Positions 1 to 9,085 are shown, counted from the first letter of the stretch. The stretch is DNA of 62,813 nt from Candidatus Omnitrophota bacterium (GCA_016209275.1 JACQWM010000052.1:1-62813); one strand, 5' to 3'. A program made the numbers and translations. The notes: generated from the sequence alone by a model not told the origin.

Positions 1-1
1 G

Positions 2-457
2 CTGAAGCTCGGCGGGGTGACGGTTCCGTCCGCGCGGGGATTGTCCGGTCATTCGGATGCCGACGTGTTGCTGCACGCCGTGGCCGATGCGCTCTTCGGC
101 GCGATCGGGGCACCCGATATCGGCGAACAGTTTCCGTCGAGCGATTCCAAGTGGCGCAACACGGAGAGCCGGATGTTTGTCGATGCCGCGATCCGCCAGG
201 TGCGGCGCAAGGGATTTGCGGTCGCCAACGTCGACGCCACCGTGGTCGCTGATACGCCGAAGCTCGTCGGCTACAAAACGAAGATGGCCATAGCTATCAG
301 CGGGATGCTCAAGATTGCCCCGAGCCACGTGTCCGTGAAAGCGAAAACCACCGAGGCGTTTTGCCCGGGCAAAGAAGGGATTGCCGCTCAGGCGGTGGTA
401 TTATTGGACAAGGCAAAAGGCAAAAGGCAAAAGGAAAAAGTACAAGGTAAAAGGTAA
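2..457 (+). CDS. ispF: 2-C-methyl-D-erythritol 2,4-cyclodiphosphate synthase, 5' end missing
   Basis: This enzyme makes MEcPP in the cytosolic MEP isoprenoid pathway. The frame is open to the left edge, so the N-terminal metal-binding stretch is outside the window. What remains has the GHSDADVLLHAVADAL motif with metal-binding Asp and His, the IGEQFPSSD stretch, and the VKAKTTE...GKEGIAAQAVV C-terminus typical of IspF. The last ~15 residues (KAKGKRQKEKVQGKR) are encoded by a tandem AAAAGGC-type repeat and lie beyond the normal family end, so they are probably an added tail. dxs and ispA of the same route lie far downstream in this window. Confidence 0.93.
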   Translation: MKLGGVTVPSARGLSGHSDADVLLHAVADALFGAIGAPDIGEQFPSSDSKWRNTESRMFVDAAIRQVRRKGFAVANVDATVVADTPKLVGYKTKMAIAISGMLKIAPSHVSVKAKTTEAFCPGKEGIAAQAVVLLDKAKGKRQKEKVQGKR

Positions 458-470
458 AAGTAAAAGAAGG
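410..470. repeat. AAAAGGC/AAAAGGT heptamer repeat
   Basis: Tandem 7-bp words (aaaaggc about three times, then aaaaggt twice with slips) cover the ispF stop region and the spacer before cysE. They encode the lysine-rich ispF tail. One of many short-word repeat modules at junctions in this window. Confidence 0.7.
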
Positions 471-481
471 TTCACAGCACC

Positions 482-1195
482 ATGTCATGGCTTGTTGCGG
501 CAGCGAGTATTGTCGGCATGCTCATCGTCGTGCGCGTGGCATTTGCGCCAGAGGTGAAAGCGTGCTTTGAGCGCGACCCGGCCGCCCGCAACCTCATCGA
601 GGTGCTGCTCACCTATTCCGGACTGCACGCGGTCATCGCCTATCGCATCGCGCATGCGCTGGAGCGGCTGCGCATTCCCGTGCTGCCTCGATGGATCATG
701 ATGGTGGCGCGCTGGCTCACGGGTATTGAAATTCATCCGGCGGCCAAGATCAAGCGAGGGCTCTTCATCGACCACGGCATGGGGGTCGTCATCGGCGAAA
801 CCACCGTGATCGGCAAGAATGTCACCCTGTATCAAGGGGTGACCTTGGGTGGTACAGGCAAAGAGAAGGGCAAGCGCCACCCCACGATCGGGAATAACGT
901 GGTCATCGGTGGAGGGGCGAAGGTGCTGGGCAACATCACGATTGGCAACGACTCGATGGTTGGGGCCAACGCCGTCGTGCTGCGCGATGTGCCGCCGCAT
1001 TCCACTGTCGTCGGCGTGCCGGGGCGGATTACGCGAATCAAAGACCGTTCGTTTCCCGGGGTGAAGCTCGATCACTCGCACCTGCCGGATCCGCTCACCG
1101 ATCGGTTGGAAAAACTGCAGCATGAAATCGATGCGCTAGAGCACCATTTCCGAGAGCAGCGCAAGAACCCGCCGCCGTCTTCTCCCACCCCATAG
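482..1195 (+). CDS. cysE: Serine O-acetyltransferase
   Basis: CysE acetylates L-serine with acetyl-CoA, the first step of cysteine synthesis. The 237-residue product has an N-terminal hydrophobic stretch, a helical region, then the left-handed beta-helix of hexapeptide repeats. Family-typical segments are [31 protein letters not shown] and [20 protein letters not shown], with the catalytic His in the IDHG segment. The short N-terminal domain and leading hydrophobic segment match the shorter bacterial type rather than the E. coli form. It sits directly before cysS with a 5-bp gap, linking cysteine synthesis and charging. Confidence 0.92.
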   Translation: MSWLVAAASIVGMLIVVRVAFAPEVKACFERDPAARNLIEVLLTYSGLHAVIAYRIAHALERLRIPVLPRWIMMVARWLTGIEIHPAAKIKRGLFIDHGMGVVIGETTVIGKNVTLYQGVTLGGTGKEKGKRHPTIGNNVVIGGGAKVLGNITIGNDSMVGANAVVLRDVPPHSTVVGVPGRITRIKDRSFPGVKLDHSHLPDPLTDRLEKLQHEIDALEHHFREQRKNPPPSSPTP

Positions 1196-1200
1196 CCGGC

Positions 1201-2625
1201 ATGCGGCTGTACAACACGCTCACCAGACGCCTGGAAGAGTTCGCGCCGATCGCTCCGCCGAAGGTGTCGATGTACGTCTGCGGCCCGACCGTCTACGACG
1301 ATCCCCATATCGGCCATGCGCGCAGCGCCTACGTGTTTGATGTGTTGCGGCGCTACCTCGAATACAAAAAGTTCCAGGTCACGTTTGTGCGAAACGTCAC
1401 CGATGTCGACGATAAGATCATCGAGAAGGCCAAACAAGAGTTGGTCGCAAGCGATCTTAAGGCCGCATGCGCGGCGGTGGCGGAGAAATACCTGAAGAGT
1501 TATCACGAGACGCTGGCGCGATTCGGCGTCGGAACGCCGACGCAAGAGCCCAAGGCGACCGAGCATGTCGTGCCGCTGATGACGGATCTGATTTCGCAGT
1601 TGCTCATCAAGGGCACGGCGTATGAAGCGAAAGACGGCGTGTACTTTTCCGTGCGCAAATTCGAGCGGTATGGCCAGCTTTCCAAGCGCAGCGTCGATGA
1701 GCTGCGCGCCGGGGCGCGTGTGGAGCCTGGCGAGCATAAACACGATCCGCTTGATTTTGCACTCTGGAAACATGCCAAGCCGGAGGAACCCTCCTGGATC
1801 AGCCCGTGGGGGCCGGGCCGCCCAGGCTGGCACATCGAATGCTCGTCGATGAGCACGAAATACCTCGGCGATACGTTTGACATCCATGGCGGAGGGGTGG
1901 ATCTGGTGTTTCCGCACCATGAGAATGAAATCGCCCAAGCCCAGGCCGCCGGCAAACCCTTCGCCCGCACCTGGGTGCACAACGGCCTGCTGACGGTGAA
2001 GGGCGAGAAGATGTCCAAATCGCTCGGGAATTTCTTGACGCTGCAGCAGGTCTTGGATCAGTATCCGCATCCGGATTATCTGAAAATCTTTTTCCTCAAA
2101 GCGCACTACCGCTCCCCGATTGATTATTCACCTGAGCGGATGGAAGAAGCGAAGAAGAACTGGGAGGAGTTTTCCAGATTTTTTCAACATTACTACCAGC
2201 AGCAGCTGGATACGGATACCGTCAGGAGCGGCCGAGCCATTCCCGAAGCGGCGACCGCCATGCAGGCCTTTGAGACGGCGATGGATGATGATCTGAATAC
2301 CCCCAAAGCGCTCGCCGCGCTCTTCGACCTTGTGAATGCCGGGCATCGTCTGCTGGCGTCGGACCATGCGGAAGCCCGCGTGGCTCTTCGCGGCGTGTTT
2401 GAAGTGCTGACGCGATGCGGCACGGCGCTCGGGTTGTTTCAACAAGGCTTGAGCGAAGAAGGGATGGACACGGTTTCCCATCTTCGAGCGGTGATTGCTG
2501 AGCGCGATGCGGCGCGAAAAGCCAAGGATTTCAAGCGGGCGGATCTGATCCGCGAGCAACTACGCCAGGAAGGCTATATGCTCGCGGACACTGCGGCTGG
2601 AACGCTGTGGCGTCGCCTCAAATAA
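1201..2625 (+). CDS. cysS: Cysteinyl-tRNA synthetase
   Basis: Class I aminoacyl-tRNA synthetase that charges tRNA-Cys. The 474 residues are the usual length. Visible features are the zinc-ligand Cys in YVCGPTVYD, the HIGH-type motif PHIGHARS, further zinc ligands in WHIECSSMS and FPHHENEIAQ, and the KMSKS loop (GEKMSKSLGNF). The C-terminal helical anticodon-binding part ends in a conserved AD-x-IR-x-QL-type region (KRADLIREQLRQEGY). The start is the ATG just after the cysE stop. Confidence 0.97.
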   Translation: MRLYNTLTRRLEEFAPIAPPKVSMYVCGPTVYDDPHIGHARSAYVFDVLRRYLEYKKFQVTFVRNVTDVDDKIIEKAKQELVASDLKAACAAVAEKYLKSYHETLARFGVGTPTQEPKATEHVVPLMTDLISQLLIKGTAYEAKDGVYFSVRKFERYGQLSKRSVDELRAGARVEPGEHKHDPLDFALWKHAKPEEPSWISPWGPGRPGWHIECSSMSTKYLGDTFDIHGGGVDLVFPHHENEIAQAQAAGKPFARTWVHNGLLTVKGEKMSKSLGNFLTLQQVLDQYPHPDYLKIFFLKAHYRSPIDYSPERMEEAKKNWEEFSRFFQHYYQQQLDTDTVRSGRAIPEAATAMQAFETAMDDDLNTPKALAALFDLVNAGHRLLASDHAEARVALRGVFEVLTRCGTALGLFQQGLSEEGMDTVSHLRAVIAERDAARKAKDFKRADLIREQLRQEGYMLADTAAGTLWRRLK

Positions 2626-2640
2626 GCGATGTTGTACGCT

Positions 2641-2668
2641 ATCTGCTATCTGCTATCTGCTATCTGCT
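2641..2668. repeat. ATCTGCT heptamer, four copies
   Basis: Four perfect tandem copies of the 7-bp word atctgct fill the spacer between cysS and tmk, immediately before the tmk start. The same word recurs before aroK (20746-20762) and, reverse-complemented, before the gene at 16017. Confidence 0.9.
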
Positions 2669-2672
2669 CGCG

Positions 2673-3362
2673 ATGGGATTAAGAGGATTTTTTATTACGT
2701 TGGACGGACCGGAGGGGTCGGGGAAGTCGACGCAGGCGCGATGGCTGGTGCAGTGGCTGAAGCGGCAAGGCTATCGCGTGACGTTCGTGCGCGATCCCGG
2801 CTCGACGTCGCTGGGACGAGCGCTGCGGCAGGTGCTGCTCCATTCAACCGCACCGCTGTCGCCGCTGGCGGAAGCCCTGCTCTTTATCGGAGGGCGGGTC
2901 CAGCTCGTTGAGGAAAAAATCCGGCCAGCGCTGGCCAAAGGCCGCGTCGTCGTTTGCGACCGGTTTCATGATGCGACGATAGTCTATCAAGGGTATGCTG
3001 GAACGCTAGACGTGCCGTGGCTGCAGCAGCTTGGGCGGCGCGCGATCGGTGGTACGATGCCGGATCTGACGCTAGTGTTGGATGTGCCGCCGCGTATTGG
3101 CTTTAGCCGGCTGAAGCGTTCTCGCGATCGCATGGAGCGCAAGCCGCTGTCGTATCACCGCCGCGTGCGCGCCGGCTATCTGGCACTCGCTCGTCGAGAG
3201 CCGTTGCGCATCAACGTCGTCGATGCGACACCGCCCGCTCAGCGGGTGCGAAACCGGATCACGGCACTGGCGGGCAAACGAGTTGCTCAAGTGGCCAACT
3301 GGCCAAGTGGCCAAACACTCACCGGGCCACCTGGCCACCCGGCCACCGGGCCACTCAGATGA
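2673..3362 (+). CDS. tmk: Thymidylate kinase
   Basis: Phosphorylates dTMP to dTDP. The 229-residue product has the P-loop DGPEGSGKSTQ, the DR-type substrate motif (CDRFHDATIVYQGYAG) and a LID region with RSRDRMERK. I chose the ATG at 2673 because MGLRGFFITLDGPEG is the normal N-terminus; the open frame upstream only translates the ATCTGCT repeat. The last ~25 residues (from about VANWPSGQ) come from a TGGCCAA-type octamer repeat and are not part of the fold. The stop overlaps the holB start (ATGA). Confidence 0.94.
   Translation: MGLRGFFITLDGPEGSGKSTQARWLVQWLKRQGYRVTFVRDPGSTSLGRALRQVLLHSTAPLSPLAEALLFIGGRVQLVEEKIRPALAKGRVVVCDRFHDATIVYQGYAGTLDVPWLQQLGRRAIGGTMPDLTLVLDVPPRIGFSRLKRSRDRMERKPLSYHRRVRAGYLALARREPLRINVVDATPPAQRVRNRITALAGKRVAQVANWPSGQTLTGPPGHPATGPLR
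3292..3353. repeat. TGGCCAAN / CCNGGCCA octamer inverted module
   Basis: Three octamers (tggccaac, tggccaag, tggccaaa) are followed after a short spacer by four octamers on the complementary theme (ccgggcca, cctggcca, cccggcca, ccgggcca). The two halves can pair as an imperfect hairpin. The module lies inside the 3' end of tmk. Confidence 0.75.
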
Positions 3363-4207
3363 GCTGGGACGAGATTCAGGGACAAGCGTTCGCCAAGACG
3401 TATCTGCAGGGGCATCTGGCTACGGGTCGGGTGGCTAATGCCTATTTGCTGATCGGCTCAGACGAGACCAGCACACGGCAACTCGCCATAGAAATGGGAA
3501 AAGCTCTTAACTGCACCGAGCGTACAGGGCGGCCATGCGATCAATGCCGGACCTGCGCGCAGATGACGAAAGGCGTGCACCCGGATCTGCATGTGCTGCT
3601 GCCGGAAGGCCCGGCAGACCGCATCAAAATCGAAACGATCCGGCAGGTGCTGAGCCGTGTGGCCCTGCGGCCGTATAGCGCCGCATGCCAGGTGGTGATC
3701 ATCGACGGGGCCGAGCGGCTCACCGAAGAAGCCGCGAACGCGCTGCTGAAGGCATTAGAGGAGCCGTCTGCCTCGACGAAATTTTTCCTCACCACGTCGG
3801 CGCTGCCGCAGTGTCTGCCGACAATCGTCTCGCGCTGCCAACTGGTGCGATGTCCGTCGCCCACATCAGGGCCGACATCGGAACGCTGGAGGACGCAGCT
3901 GGCGGATCCTTCGCCGCTGCCGTGGCTGACCCAACCGCTGCCGGATGCGCGCGAGTCGGTGGCACAGCTCCTGGAGGAGATGATGGCGGCGTTTCATCAA
4001 CAGGCCGCGCGTGCCGCCGAAGCCAACCGCGCAGCATCTGCACAGCGGTACGTCGATGCCGCCTTGAAGCTCATTGACTTGCAGGAATCCTTGGAGCAAT
4101 TCGTCAGCCCGCGCCTCGTCGCGGCCCTGGCGAGAGAGCAATGGCTCACACTACAACGTGACCAGGTGGCCATGTGGCCAAACACCCACCCGGCCACCCT
4201 ACGGTGA
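3359..4207 (+). CDS. holB: DNA polymerase III delta' subunit
   Basis: Clamp-loader subunit related to gamma/tau. The 282-residue protein has the delta' features: a degenerate P-loop region (YLLIGSDETSTRQLA), a four-Cys zinc module (CTERTGRPCDQCRTC), the Walker B-like IIDGAERLTEEAANALLKALEEP and the sensor-like SRC motif (TIVSRCQ). The C-terminal collar domain is short. The last ~15 residues are encoded by another TGGCC-type repeat. It overlaps tmk by 4 bp and metG by 1 bp; tmk-holB is a common pairing. Confidence 0.9.
   Translation: MSWDEIQGQAFAKTYLQGHLATGRVANAYLLIGSDETSTRQLAIEMGKALNCTERTGRPCDQCRTCAQMTKGVHPDLHVLLPEGPADRIKIETIRQVLSRVALRPYSAACQVVIIDGAERLTEEAANALLKALEEPSASTKFFLTTSALPQCLPTIVSRCQLVRCPSPTSGPTSERWRTQLADPSPLPWLTQPLPDARESVAQLLEEMMAAFHQQAARAAEANRAASAQRYVDAALKLIDLQESLEQFVSPRLVAALAREQWLTLQRDQVAMWPNTHPATLR
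4159..4201. repeat. GTGGCC octamer repeat at the holB/metG junction
   Basis: Octamer-spaced copies (aggtggcc, atgtggcc, then aaacaccc, acccggcc) form a degenerate version of the module at the tmk end. They encode the holB C-terminal tail. Confidence 0.6.
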
Positions 4208-5799
4208 TGTCTAAGACATTGTATTTCACAACCCCGCTATATTACGTCAATGCGGCACCGCACATCGGCCACTCGTACACGACGATCGCGGCCGATGCGC
4301 TGGCTCGCTACTACCGCCTGAAAGGCGAATCAGTCTTCCTGCTCACCGGGACCGATGAGCACGGCCAAAAGATTGAGCAGGCCGCCGCGGCCGCCGGCAA
4401 AACCCCGCAGGTCTACGTCGATGACGTCGTCGAACGCTTCCTGGAACTCTGGAAGCTGCTCAACATTTCGTATGACGATTTCATCCGCACCACCCAGCCG
4501 CGGCATGAGAAAGCGGTGCAGGCGATTCTGACGAAATTGTACGACGAGAAGAAGTTAGTGCACGCGGAGTATCAGGGGTGGTATTGCACTCCGGATGAAA
4601 CGTTCTGGACAGAGGCGGAATTGGCCGCGACCGGCCGCGTCGACGGAAAACCGCTGTGCCCCTCCTGCCAGCGGGCGTTGGAGCCCGTTCAAGAGGATGG
4701 CTGGCACCTGCCGCTGCGCGCGTCCCAAGACTGGCTGCGAAATTTTGTGAAGACTCACCCGGATTTTGTCAAGCCGGCCAGCCGCTATAACGAGCTCGCG
4801 AGCCTCTTGGAGCAGCCGCTGCCGGAGTCGCTGTGCATCACCCGCCCGCGCCAGCGGGTCAGTTGGGGCATTCCGGTGCCCTTCAGCCCGGACCATGTCA
4901 CCTATGTGTGGATCGATGCGCTGCTGAACTACATCACCGTGGCGGGCTACCTCGAGAACCCGAAACGGTTCGACGCGCTCTGGCCGGCGGCGATGCATGT
5001 CATCGGCAAAGATATCCTGCGGCACCACGCGCTGTACTGGCCGGTGCTGCTGCATGCGCTGGGCCTGCCTGATGCGCAGATGCCGAAAACGATTTTCGCC
5101 CACGGCTGGTGGAAGGTGGGCGAACAGAAGATGTCGAAAACGCTGGGCAACATCGTCGATCCGACGGCCGTGGTCACGCAGCTGCTGAAGGATCAGCCGT
5201 ATGCCGCGGACATCTACCGCTATTTTCTCCTGCGCGAAATCCCCTTCGGCCAGGATGGGAGTTTTTCGGAAGACGCCCTATTCAAGCGCCTTGACGCCGA
5301 TTTGGCCAACGACCTCGGCAACTTGGTCAACCGCACCTGCTCGATGCTGGAGCGCTATTGCCAAGGCGTGATCCCGCAGGCGGATGGCGTCGGCGCCTCA
5401 TCGGACGATGCGGCGCTGTGGACGGCAGCGCAGCAGGTCTCCTCGGCGGTGGATGCGTCGATGAGCCGGGTGGATTTTTCAGGAGCGCTCGAGGCGATCA
5501 TGGCGGTGGTGACCCAGACCAATCAATATATCGAGCGCACAGCCCCCTGGAAACTCGCGAAACAGCCTGAGAGCGTTCGGCGCTTACACGTCGTCCTCGT
5601 GACAATGGCGTCGGTGGTGCGGGCATTGGCCGCCCAGCTGCAGCCGTTCATGCCGTCGGTCGCCGACGCGATGTGGGAGCAGCTCGGCTACACCGGCGTG
5701 TCGCACACGGCAGATCCCACCCTCGTCACCGCGTCGTGGCCTTCGGCGCATCCCATCGGCGCGCACCCTGTGCTGTTTCCTCGGGCCAAGGTGGGATGA
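4207..5799 (+). CDS. metG: Methionyl-tRNA synthetase
   Basis: Charges tRNA-Met. The 530-residue product has the HIGH motif (APHIGHSYTT), a compact zinc-knuckle region (WYCTPDETFW...LCPSCQ), the WIDALLNY segment and the KMSKS loop (EQKMSKTLGN), followed by the helical anticodon domain. No C-terminal EMAP/Trbp111 domain is present. The start ATG overlaps the holB stop by one base; the open frame before it is repeat-encoded. Confidence 0.96.
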   Translation: MSKTLYFTTPLYYVNAAPHIGHSYTTIAADALARYYRLKGESVFLLTGTDEHGQKIEQAAAAAGKTPQVYVDDVVERFLELWKLLNISYDDFIRTTQPRHEKAVQAILTKLYDEKKLVHAEYQGWYCTPDETFWTEAELAATGRVDGKPLCPSCQRALEPVQEDGWHLPLRASQDWLRNFVKTHPDFVKPASRYNELASLLEQPLPESLCITRPRQRVSWGIPVPFSPDHVTYVWIDALLNYITVAGYLENPKRFDALWPAAMHVIGKDILRHHALYWPVLLHALGLPDAQMPKTIFAHGWWKVGEQKMSKTLGNIVDPTAVVTQLLKDQPYAADIYRYFLLREIPFGQDGSFSEDALFKRLDADLANDLGNLVNRTCSMLERYCQGVIPQADGVGASSDDAALWTAAQQVSSAVDASMSRVDFSGALEAIMAVVTQTNQYIERTAPWKLAKQPESVRRLHVVLVTMASVVRALAAQLQPFMPSVADAMWEQLGYTGVSHTADPTLVTASWPSAHPIGAHPVLFPRAKVG

Positions 5800-6845
5800 C
5801 GCGATCCTTCTTGCGCAGCCGATGGCTGTACGCCGTGTTGGCTCTCCTGATCATCGGGGTGTACGTGTGGGGGCGTCCGACGAATGCGCCGGAGCCGCTG
5901 GAAGCCATCCGGGAGCTTCCGGAGCGCTCGCGAGAGTGGATGCCGCAAACGATCGATGCGCAGACATGGCGACGCGTTGTGCGCCATGAGCCGGCGACCA
6001 CCCTCGCATTGGTGATCCTCGGCCTGTTCTCGCTCGTCATGACATGCGGCGGCATCGCGCTGGCGATTCGCGCCGTCATGCAGGGCACGTGGCGGTCGTG
6101 GTGGACCGCATCATCGACGGCGCTGCCCCCGTGGTCTTTCGGCGAGCTCTTCCGAATCATGATGCTGGCCGTGGCCATGGCGTTTCTGTTATCCGCCGCC
6201 CAGCTGATGCTGGTGACGACCGGGCTGTTGCCCCTGCCTGATCCGCATGTGGCGTTGACCGTGGCCATGCTGTTGCTTGACGTGTTTGTGGGCCTCATGA
6301 TCCTCTCGTTCGCCGCCGGCAAGGGGCGCTCGGTCTGGGCCACCTTCGGGTTGACCGGCCCGATCGCCGGCCCGGCCATGACGATCGGCTTGCGCAGCTA
6401 CATGACGGCGTTTCCGTGGCTCTTCGGGTTGCTCTGGCTGGTCGCTCAGGTGGTTGAAGCGCTCGGCATCAAGCAGCCGATTGAGCCCATCCAAGAGCTG
6501 GTGTTTCGCGAGCAGCGTCCGTTCGTGCTGGGCTTGACGGTGGTGCTCGCCTGCACGGTCGGCCCCATCGTCGAAGAGCTGTTTTTCCGCGGCGTGCTCT
6601 ACACCGCGATTCGCCAGCGGACGTCGCGCCTCATCGGGATGCTCGCGAGCGCGGCGATCTTCGCGCTGCTGCACACCAACGTGGTGGGATTTTTGCCGAT
6701 CGTCGCGCTCGGCTGCGTGCTGGCGTATCTGTATGAGCGGACCGGATCGCTCGCCGCGTCGCTGGCGGTGCATGTGCTGCACAATAGCTTTTTGATCAGC
6801 ACCGCCATGGTCTTTCGCCATATGATGAGCGCTAGCCCACCGTGA
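5796..6845 (+). CDS. CPBP-family intramembrane glutamic protease-like protein
   Basis: A 349-residue polytopic membrane protein with an N-terminal signal-anchor (about residues 8-25) and several later hydrophobic helices. The C-terminal third carries the CPBP/Abi motifs EELFFRG, the FALLH segment and HVLHNS, the residues that form the active site in this family (Rce1-like). Substrate unknown. The start overlaps the metG stop (ATGA). The long non-hydrophobic segment near residues 30-60 probably lies outside the membrane. Confidence 0.85.
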   Translation: MTRSFLRSRWLYAVLALLIIGVYVWGRPTNAPEPLEAIRELPERSREWMPQTIDAQTWRRVVRHEPATTLALVILGLFSLVMTCGGIALAIRAVMQGTWRSWWTASSTALPPWSFGELFRIMMLAVAMAFLLSAAQLMLVTTGLLPLPDPHVALTVAMLLLDVFVGLMILSFAAGKGRSVWATFGLTGPIAGPAMTIGLRSYMTAFPWLFGLLWLVAQVVEALGIKQPIEPIQELVFREQRPFVLGLTVVLACTVGPIVEELFFRGVLYTAIRQRTSRLIGMLASAAIFALLHTNVVGFLPIVALGCVLAYLYERTGSLAASLAVHVLHNSFLISTAMVFRHMMSASPP

Positions 6846-7753
6846 TGAAGACGGTGCATGCGATTGGTGAGTTTAAGTTGATTGATCGCATTCGAAGGCG
6901 TCTCCACCGACCAACGTCTGTTGTGGCGGGGATCGGCGATGATGCGGCGGTGGCGCGCACGAAACACGGCGAGCTGCTGCTCTTTGCCAGCGACATGCTG
7001 GTGGAAGGGACGCATTTTCGCCGAGACGCTCTGTCGCCTGCGGCCATCGGCTGGAAAGCGCTCGCGTGCAATATCAGCGACATCGCCGCGATGGGGGGCG
7101 CGCCGTTGTGGGCGGTGGTGTCGTTAGGCCTGCCGCCGCGCACGCCAATCGCCTTCGTCGATGGGCTCTATGCCGGACTGGAACGGTGTGCCAGGCGGAA
7201 TCGCTGCGCCGTCGTCGGCGGGGATACCGTGCGAGCCCCGCAGGTCATCGTCGATGTGGCGATCATCGGTTACGCGGCGTCATCGCAAGTGGTTCGGCGC
7301 AGCGGCGCACGGATCGGCGATACGCTGTGCGTCACCGGCCGGTTAGGCGGCTCCTACCTCAGCGGGCATCACGCCGCCTTTACCCCCAGAGTCGCAGAGG
7401 CTCAGGCGTTATTGAAGCGCGCGCGCATTCATGCCATGATGGATCTCTCCGACGGGCTGGCATCGGATCTGTGGCAGATGAGCCGGGCCAGCGGTGCGAT
7501 CCTGCGCATTGAGGCGAAGCAGGTTCCCATTTCACGGGCAGGAAAAACGTTGCGCCATGCGCTGATGGATGGAGAAGATTTTGAGCTGCTGTTTGCCGTC
7601 GCCGCGCGCGACGTGGCGCGATTGCCCCGGCGGATGGGTTCCTGTCCTGTGACGTCGATCGGTCGCGTGGTGCGCCGCGGCGTCGGCGTCGAGTTGCAGC
7701 GTCGTGATGGCCGCATCGTTCCACTCATCCCGACAGGATTCAGGCACTTCTAA
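6845..7753 (+). CDS. thiL: Thiamine-monophosphate kinase
   Basis: Phosphorylates thiamine monophosphate to thiamine diphosphate, the cofactor of IlvB and Dxs encoded in this window. The 302 residues show the PurM/ThiL signatures GIGDDAAV, SDMLVEGTHF, NISDIAAMGG, VVGGDTVRAP and MDLSDGLASDL. A GTG at 6842 is also in frame; I prefer the ATG at 6845, which overlaps the previous stop. The stop overlaps the tsaE start. Confidence 0.95.
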   Translation: MKTVHAIGEFKLIDRIRRRLHRPTSVVAGIGDDAAVARTKHGELLLFASDMLVEGTHFRRDALSPAAIGWKALACNISDIAAMGGAPLWAVVSLGLPPRTPIAFVDGLYAGLERCARRNRCAVVGGDTVRAPQVIVDVAIIGYAASSQVVRRSGARIGDTLCVTGRLGGSYLSGHHAAFTPRVAEAQALLKRARIHAMMDLSDGLASDLWQMSRASGAILRIEAKQVPISRAGKTLRHALMDGEDFELLFAVAARDVARLPRRMGSCPVTSIGRVVRRGVGVELQRRDGRIVPLIPTGFRHF

Positions 7754-8289
7754 TGTCTCATCGCCAATCGCCAATCGTCAATCGACAATTCGAGGCTGTC
7801 ACGGCTTCGGTTGAGGAAACCCACGCTCTTGGTGAGCAGCTCGGTCGACTCTTGCAGCCCGGCGATGTGGTGGCGTTGCGCGGGGAGCTGGGCAGCGGAA
7901 AGACCACGCTGATTCAGGGAATCGCCAAGGGGCTCGGGTGCGATCCGCACCGCGTCAAAAGCCCCACCTTTGTGCTCATGCGTGAATATTCCGGCCCCGC
8001 ACCCGTGGTGCATATCGACGGCTACCGGCTCTCCGGAGCCCCGGCCGCGGCGTGGCTGGATGTGGATCTGATGTTTTCGCCCTCAAAGATCACGCTGATC
8101 GAGTGGGCCGAACGGTTTGAAGGCGTGTTGCCGTCGGATCACGTGGAGATATCGCTGGCTCATGTCAGCACCAACCGCCGCCGCATTACCTTCCGCGGCA
8201 CTGGTGCACGAGGGCAAGCTGTAATGAGTCAGTTCCAGGTTCCAGGTTCCAGGTTTCAGGTTGTTGCGAAGGCTGAACCTGAAACTTGA
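7753..8289 (+). CDS. tsaE: tRNA threonylcarbamoyladenosine biosynthesis ATPase
   Basis: TsaE (YjeE) is the ATPase partner of TsaB/TsaD in making t6A on tRNA. The core has the P-loop GELGSGKTTLIQG, then SPTFVL, HIDGYRL and LIEWAERF. The 178-residue open frame is longer than the family: residues 2-13 come from a 7-bp repeat (tcgccaa type) and the last ~20 (from MSQFQVPG) from a ttccagg/tttcagg repeat. If translated as written, repeats have been added at both ends; an internal start is possible but none is obviously better. Confidence 0.93.
   Translation: MSHRQSPIVNRQFEAVTASVEETHALGEQLGRLLQPGDVVALRGELGSGKTTLIQGIAKGLGCDPHRVKSPTFVLMREYSGPAPVVHIDGYRLSGAPAAAWLDVDLMFSPSKITLIEWAERFEGVLPSDHVEISLAHVSTNRRRITFRGTGARGQAVMSQFQVPGSRFQVVAKAEPET
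7761..7788. repeat. TCGNCAA heptamer, four copies
   Basis: Tandem 7-bp words tcgccaa, tcgccaa, tcgtcaa, tcgacaa lie in the first codons of tsaE. A related word (attcgac/aatcgac) is repeated four times at 50417-50444. Confidence 0.8.
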
Positions 8290-8306
8290 AACTTGGAACC
8301 TGAAAC
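8232..8306. repeat. Long imperfect hairpin of TTCCAGG/CTGAAAC heptamers
   Basis: Left arm 8232-8262 and right arm 8277-8306 are built of 7-bp words and are reverse complements with about four mismatches over ~31 positions, with a loop of about 14 bases. The module covers the tsaE 3' end and the spacer before tsaB. A sister copy lies before dxs at 51577-51645. Confidence 0.88.
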
Positions 8307-8315
8307 GAACATACG

Positions 8316-9032
8316 ATGACAATCTTAGCCATTGAAACATCGACAAGGCAATTGGGAGTCGCGGCCGTTGACGCAGGACGGGTGCTGGCATCCTATGAGT
8401 TATTGGCTGATTACCCCCATGCCGTGGAGCTGCCGAATGCGGTGACGCGCGTGCTTCAGAGCGCGCGCACTCCGCTGAACCGGGTGGAGGCTATCGTCGT
8501 CGATATCGGGCCCGGCTCGTTTACCGGCTTGCGGATCGGCCTCGCGTTTGTGAAAGCTTTGGTGTTTCCCAAATCCCTTCCGGTGGTGGGCGTCGCTTCG
8601 TTGGATGTGCTGGCGGCGCACGTGCCGTATGCCTCATCTCCAATCTATGCGGTGCTGGATGCGCGGCAGGGCAACGTGTATCTGGCCCGGTATCGCTGGG
8701 ACAGGCAGCGCATCCTCAAAGACAGCGACTACCTGCTTGGCCCGCTTGAGCAGACGCTGGCCGCATCAGCAGAGCCGGCGATCTTTGTTGGCGATGGCTG
8801 TGCGGCGTTCCGCGAGCAGATTCTTGCGCGCGTGCCACAGGCGGTCTTCGCCCCCTCCGACTTCTGGCTGCCTCGCGCCGCCACGTTAGCCCGGCTTGGG
8901 CAGGAGCGGTTTCGTGCTGGGCAGCGGGATGATCCGCAGACATTGGTCCCGCTCTACCTGTATCCGATGGACTGCTCGGTCCGCTCCCCCGACCGTCCCA
9001 CCGCCGTCATTCCAAAAACCGTGGCCGTGTGA
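8316..9032 (+). CDS. tsaB: tRNA threonylcarbamoyladenosine biosynthesis protein TsaB
   Basis: TsaB scaffolds the TsaBDE complex that modifies A37 of ANN-decoding tRNAs. The 238-residue product shows the ASKHA N-terminal strand (LAIETSTRQLGVA) and the conserved VDIGPGSFTGLRIGLAFVKAL. The C-terminal half is less conserved, as is normal. It follows tsaE, the usual arrangement; tsaD is not in the window. Confidence 0.93.
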   Translation: MTILAIETSTRQLGVAAVDAGRVLASYELLADYPHAVELPNAVTRVLQSARTPLNRVEAIVVDIGPGSFTGLRIGLAFVKALVFPKSLPVVGVASLDVLAAHVPYASSPIYAVLDARQGNVYLARYRWDRQRILKDSDYLLGPLEQTLAASAEPAIFVGDGCAAFREQILARVPQAVFAPSDFWLPRAATLARLGQERFRAGQRDDPQTLVPLYLYPMDCSVRSPDRPTAVIPKTVAV

Positions 9033-9058
9033 CCAAGTGGCCAAGTGGTCCCTGGCCA
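9033..9058. repeat. TGGCCAAG octamer remnant
   Basis: A short copy of the CCAAGTGG/TGGCCAAG motif starts at the tsaB stop, just before the left end of the AT-richer insert. Confidence 0.5.
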
Positions 9059-9067
9059 TCCAAGTCC

Positions 9068-9085
9068 GGTCGTGTCTTAATTTGA
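9068..9085. repeat. Left inverted repeat of a 2.1-kb insert
   Basis: GGTCGTGTCTTAATTTGA matches the reverse complement of 11178-11195 at 16 of 18 positions. The pair brackets a stretch visibly richer in A/T than its surroundings. No clear target-site duplication is seen outside it. Confidence 0.6.

Noticed and set aside
1072-2106. 344-aa minus-strand frame across cysS
   Set aside because: Shadow of cysS; composition is typical of antisense GC-rich DNA.
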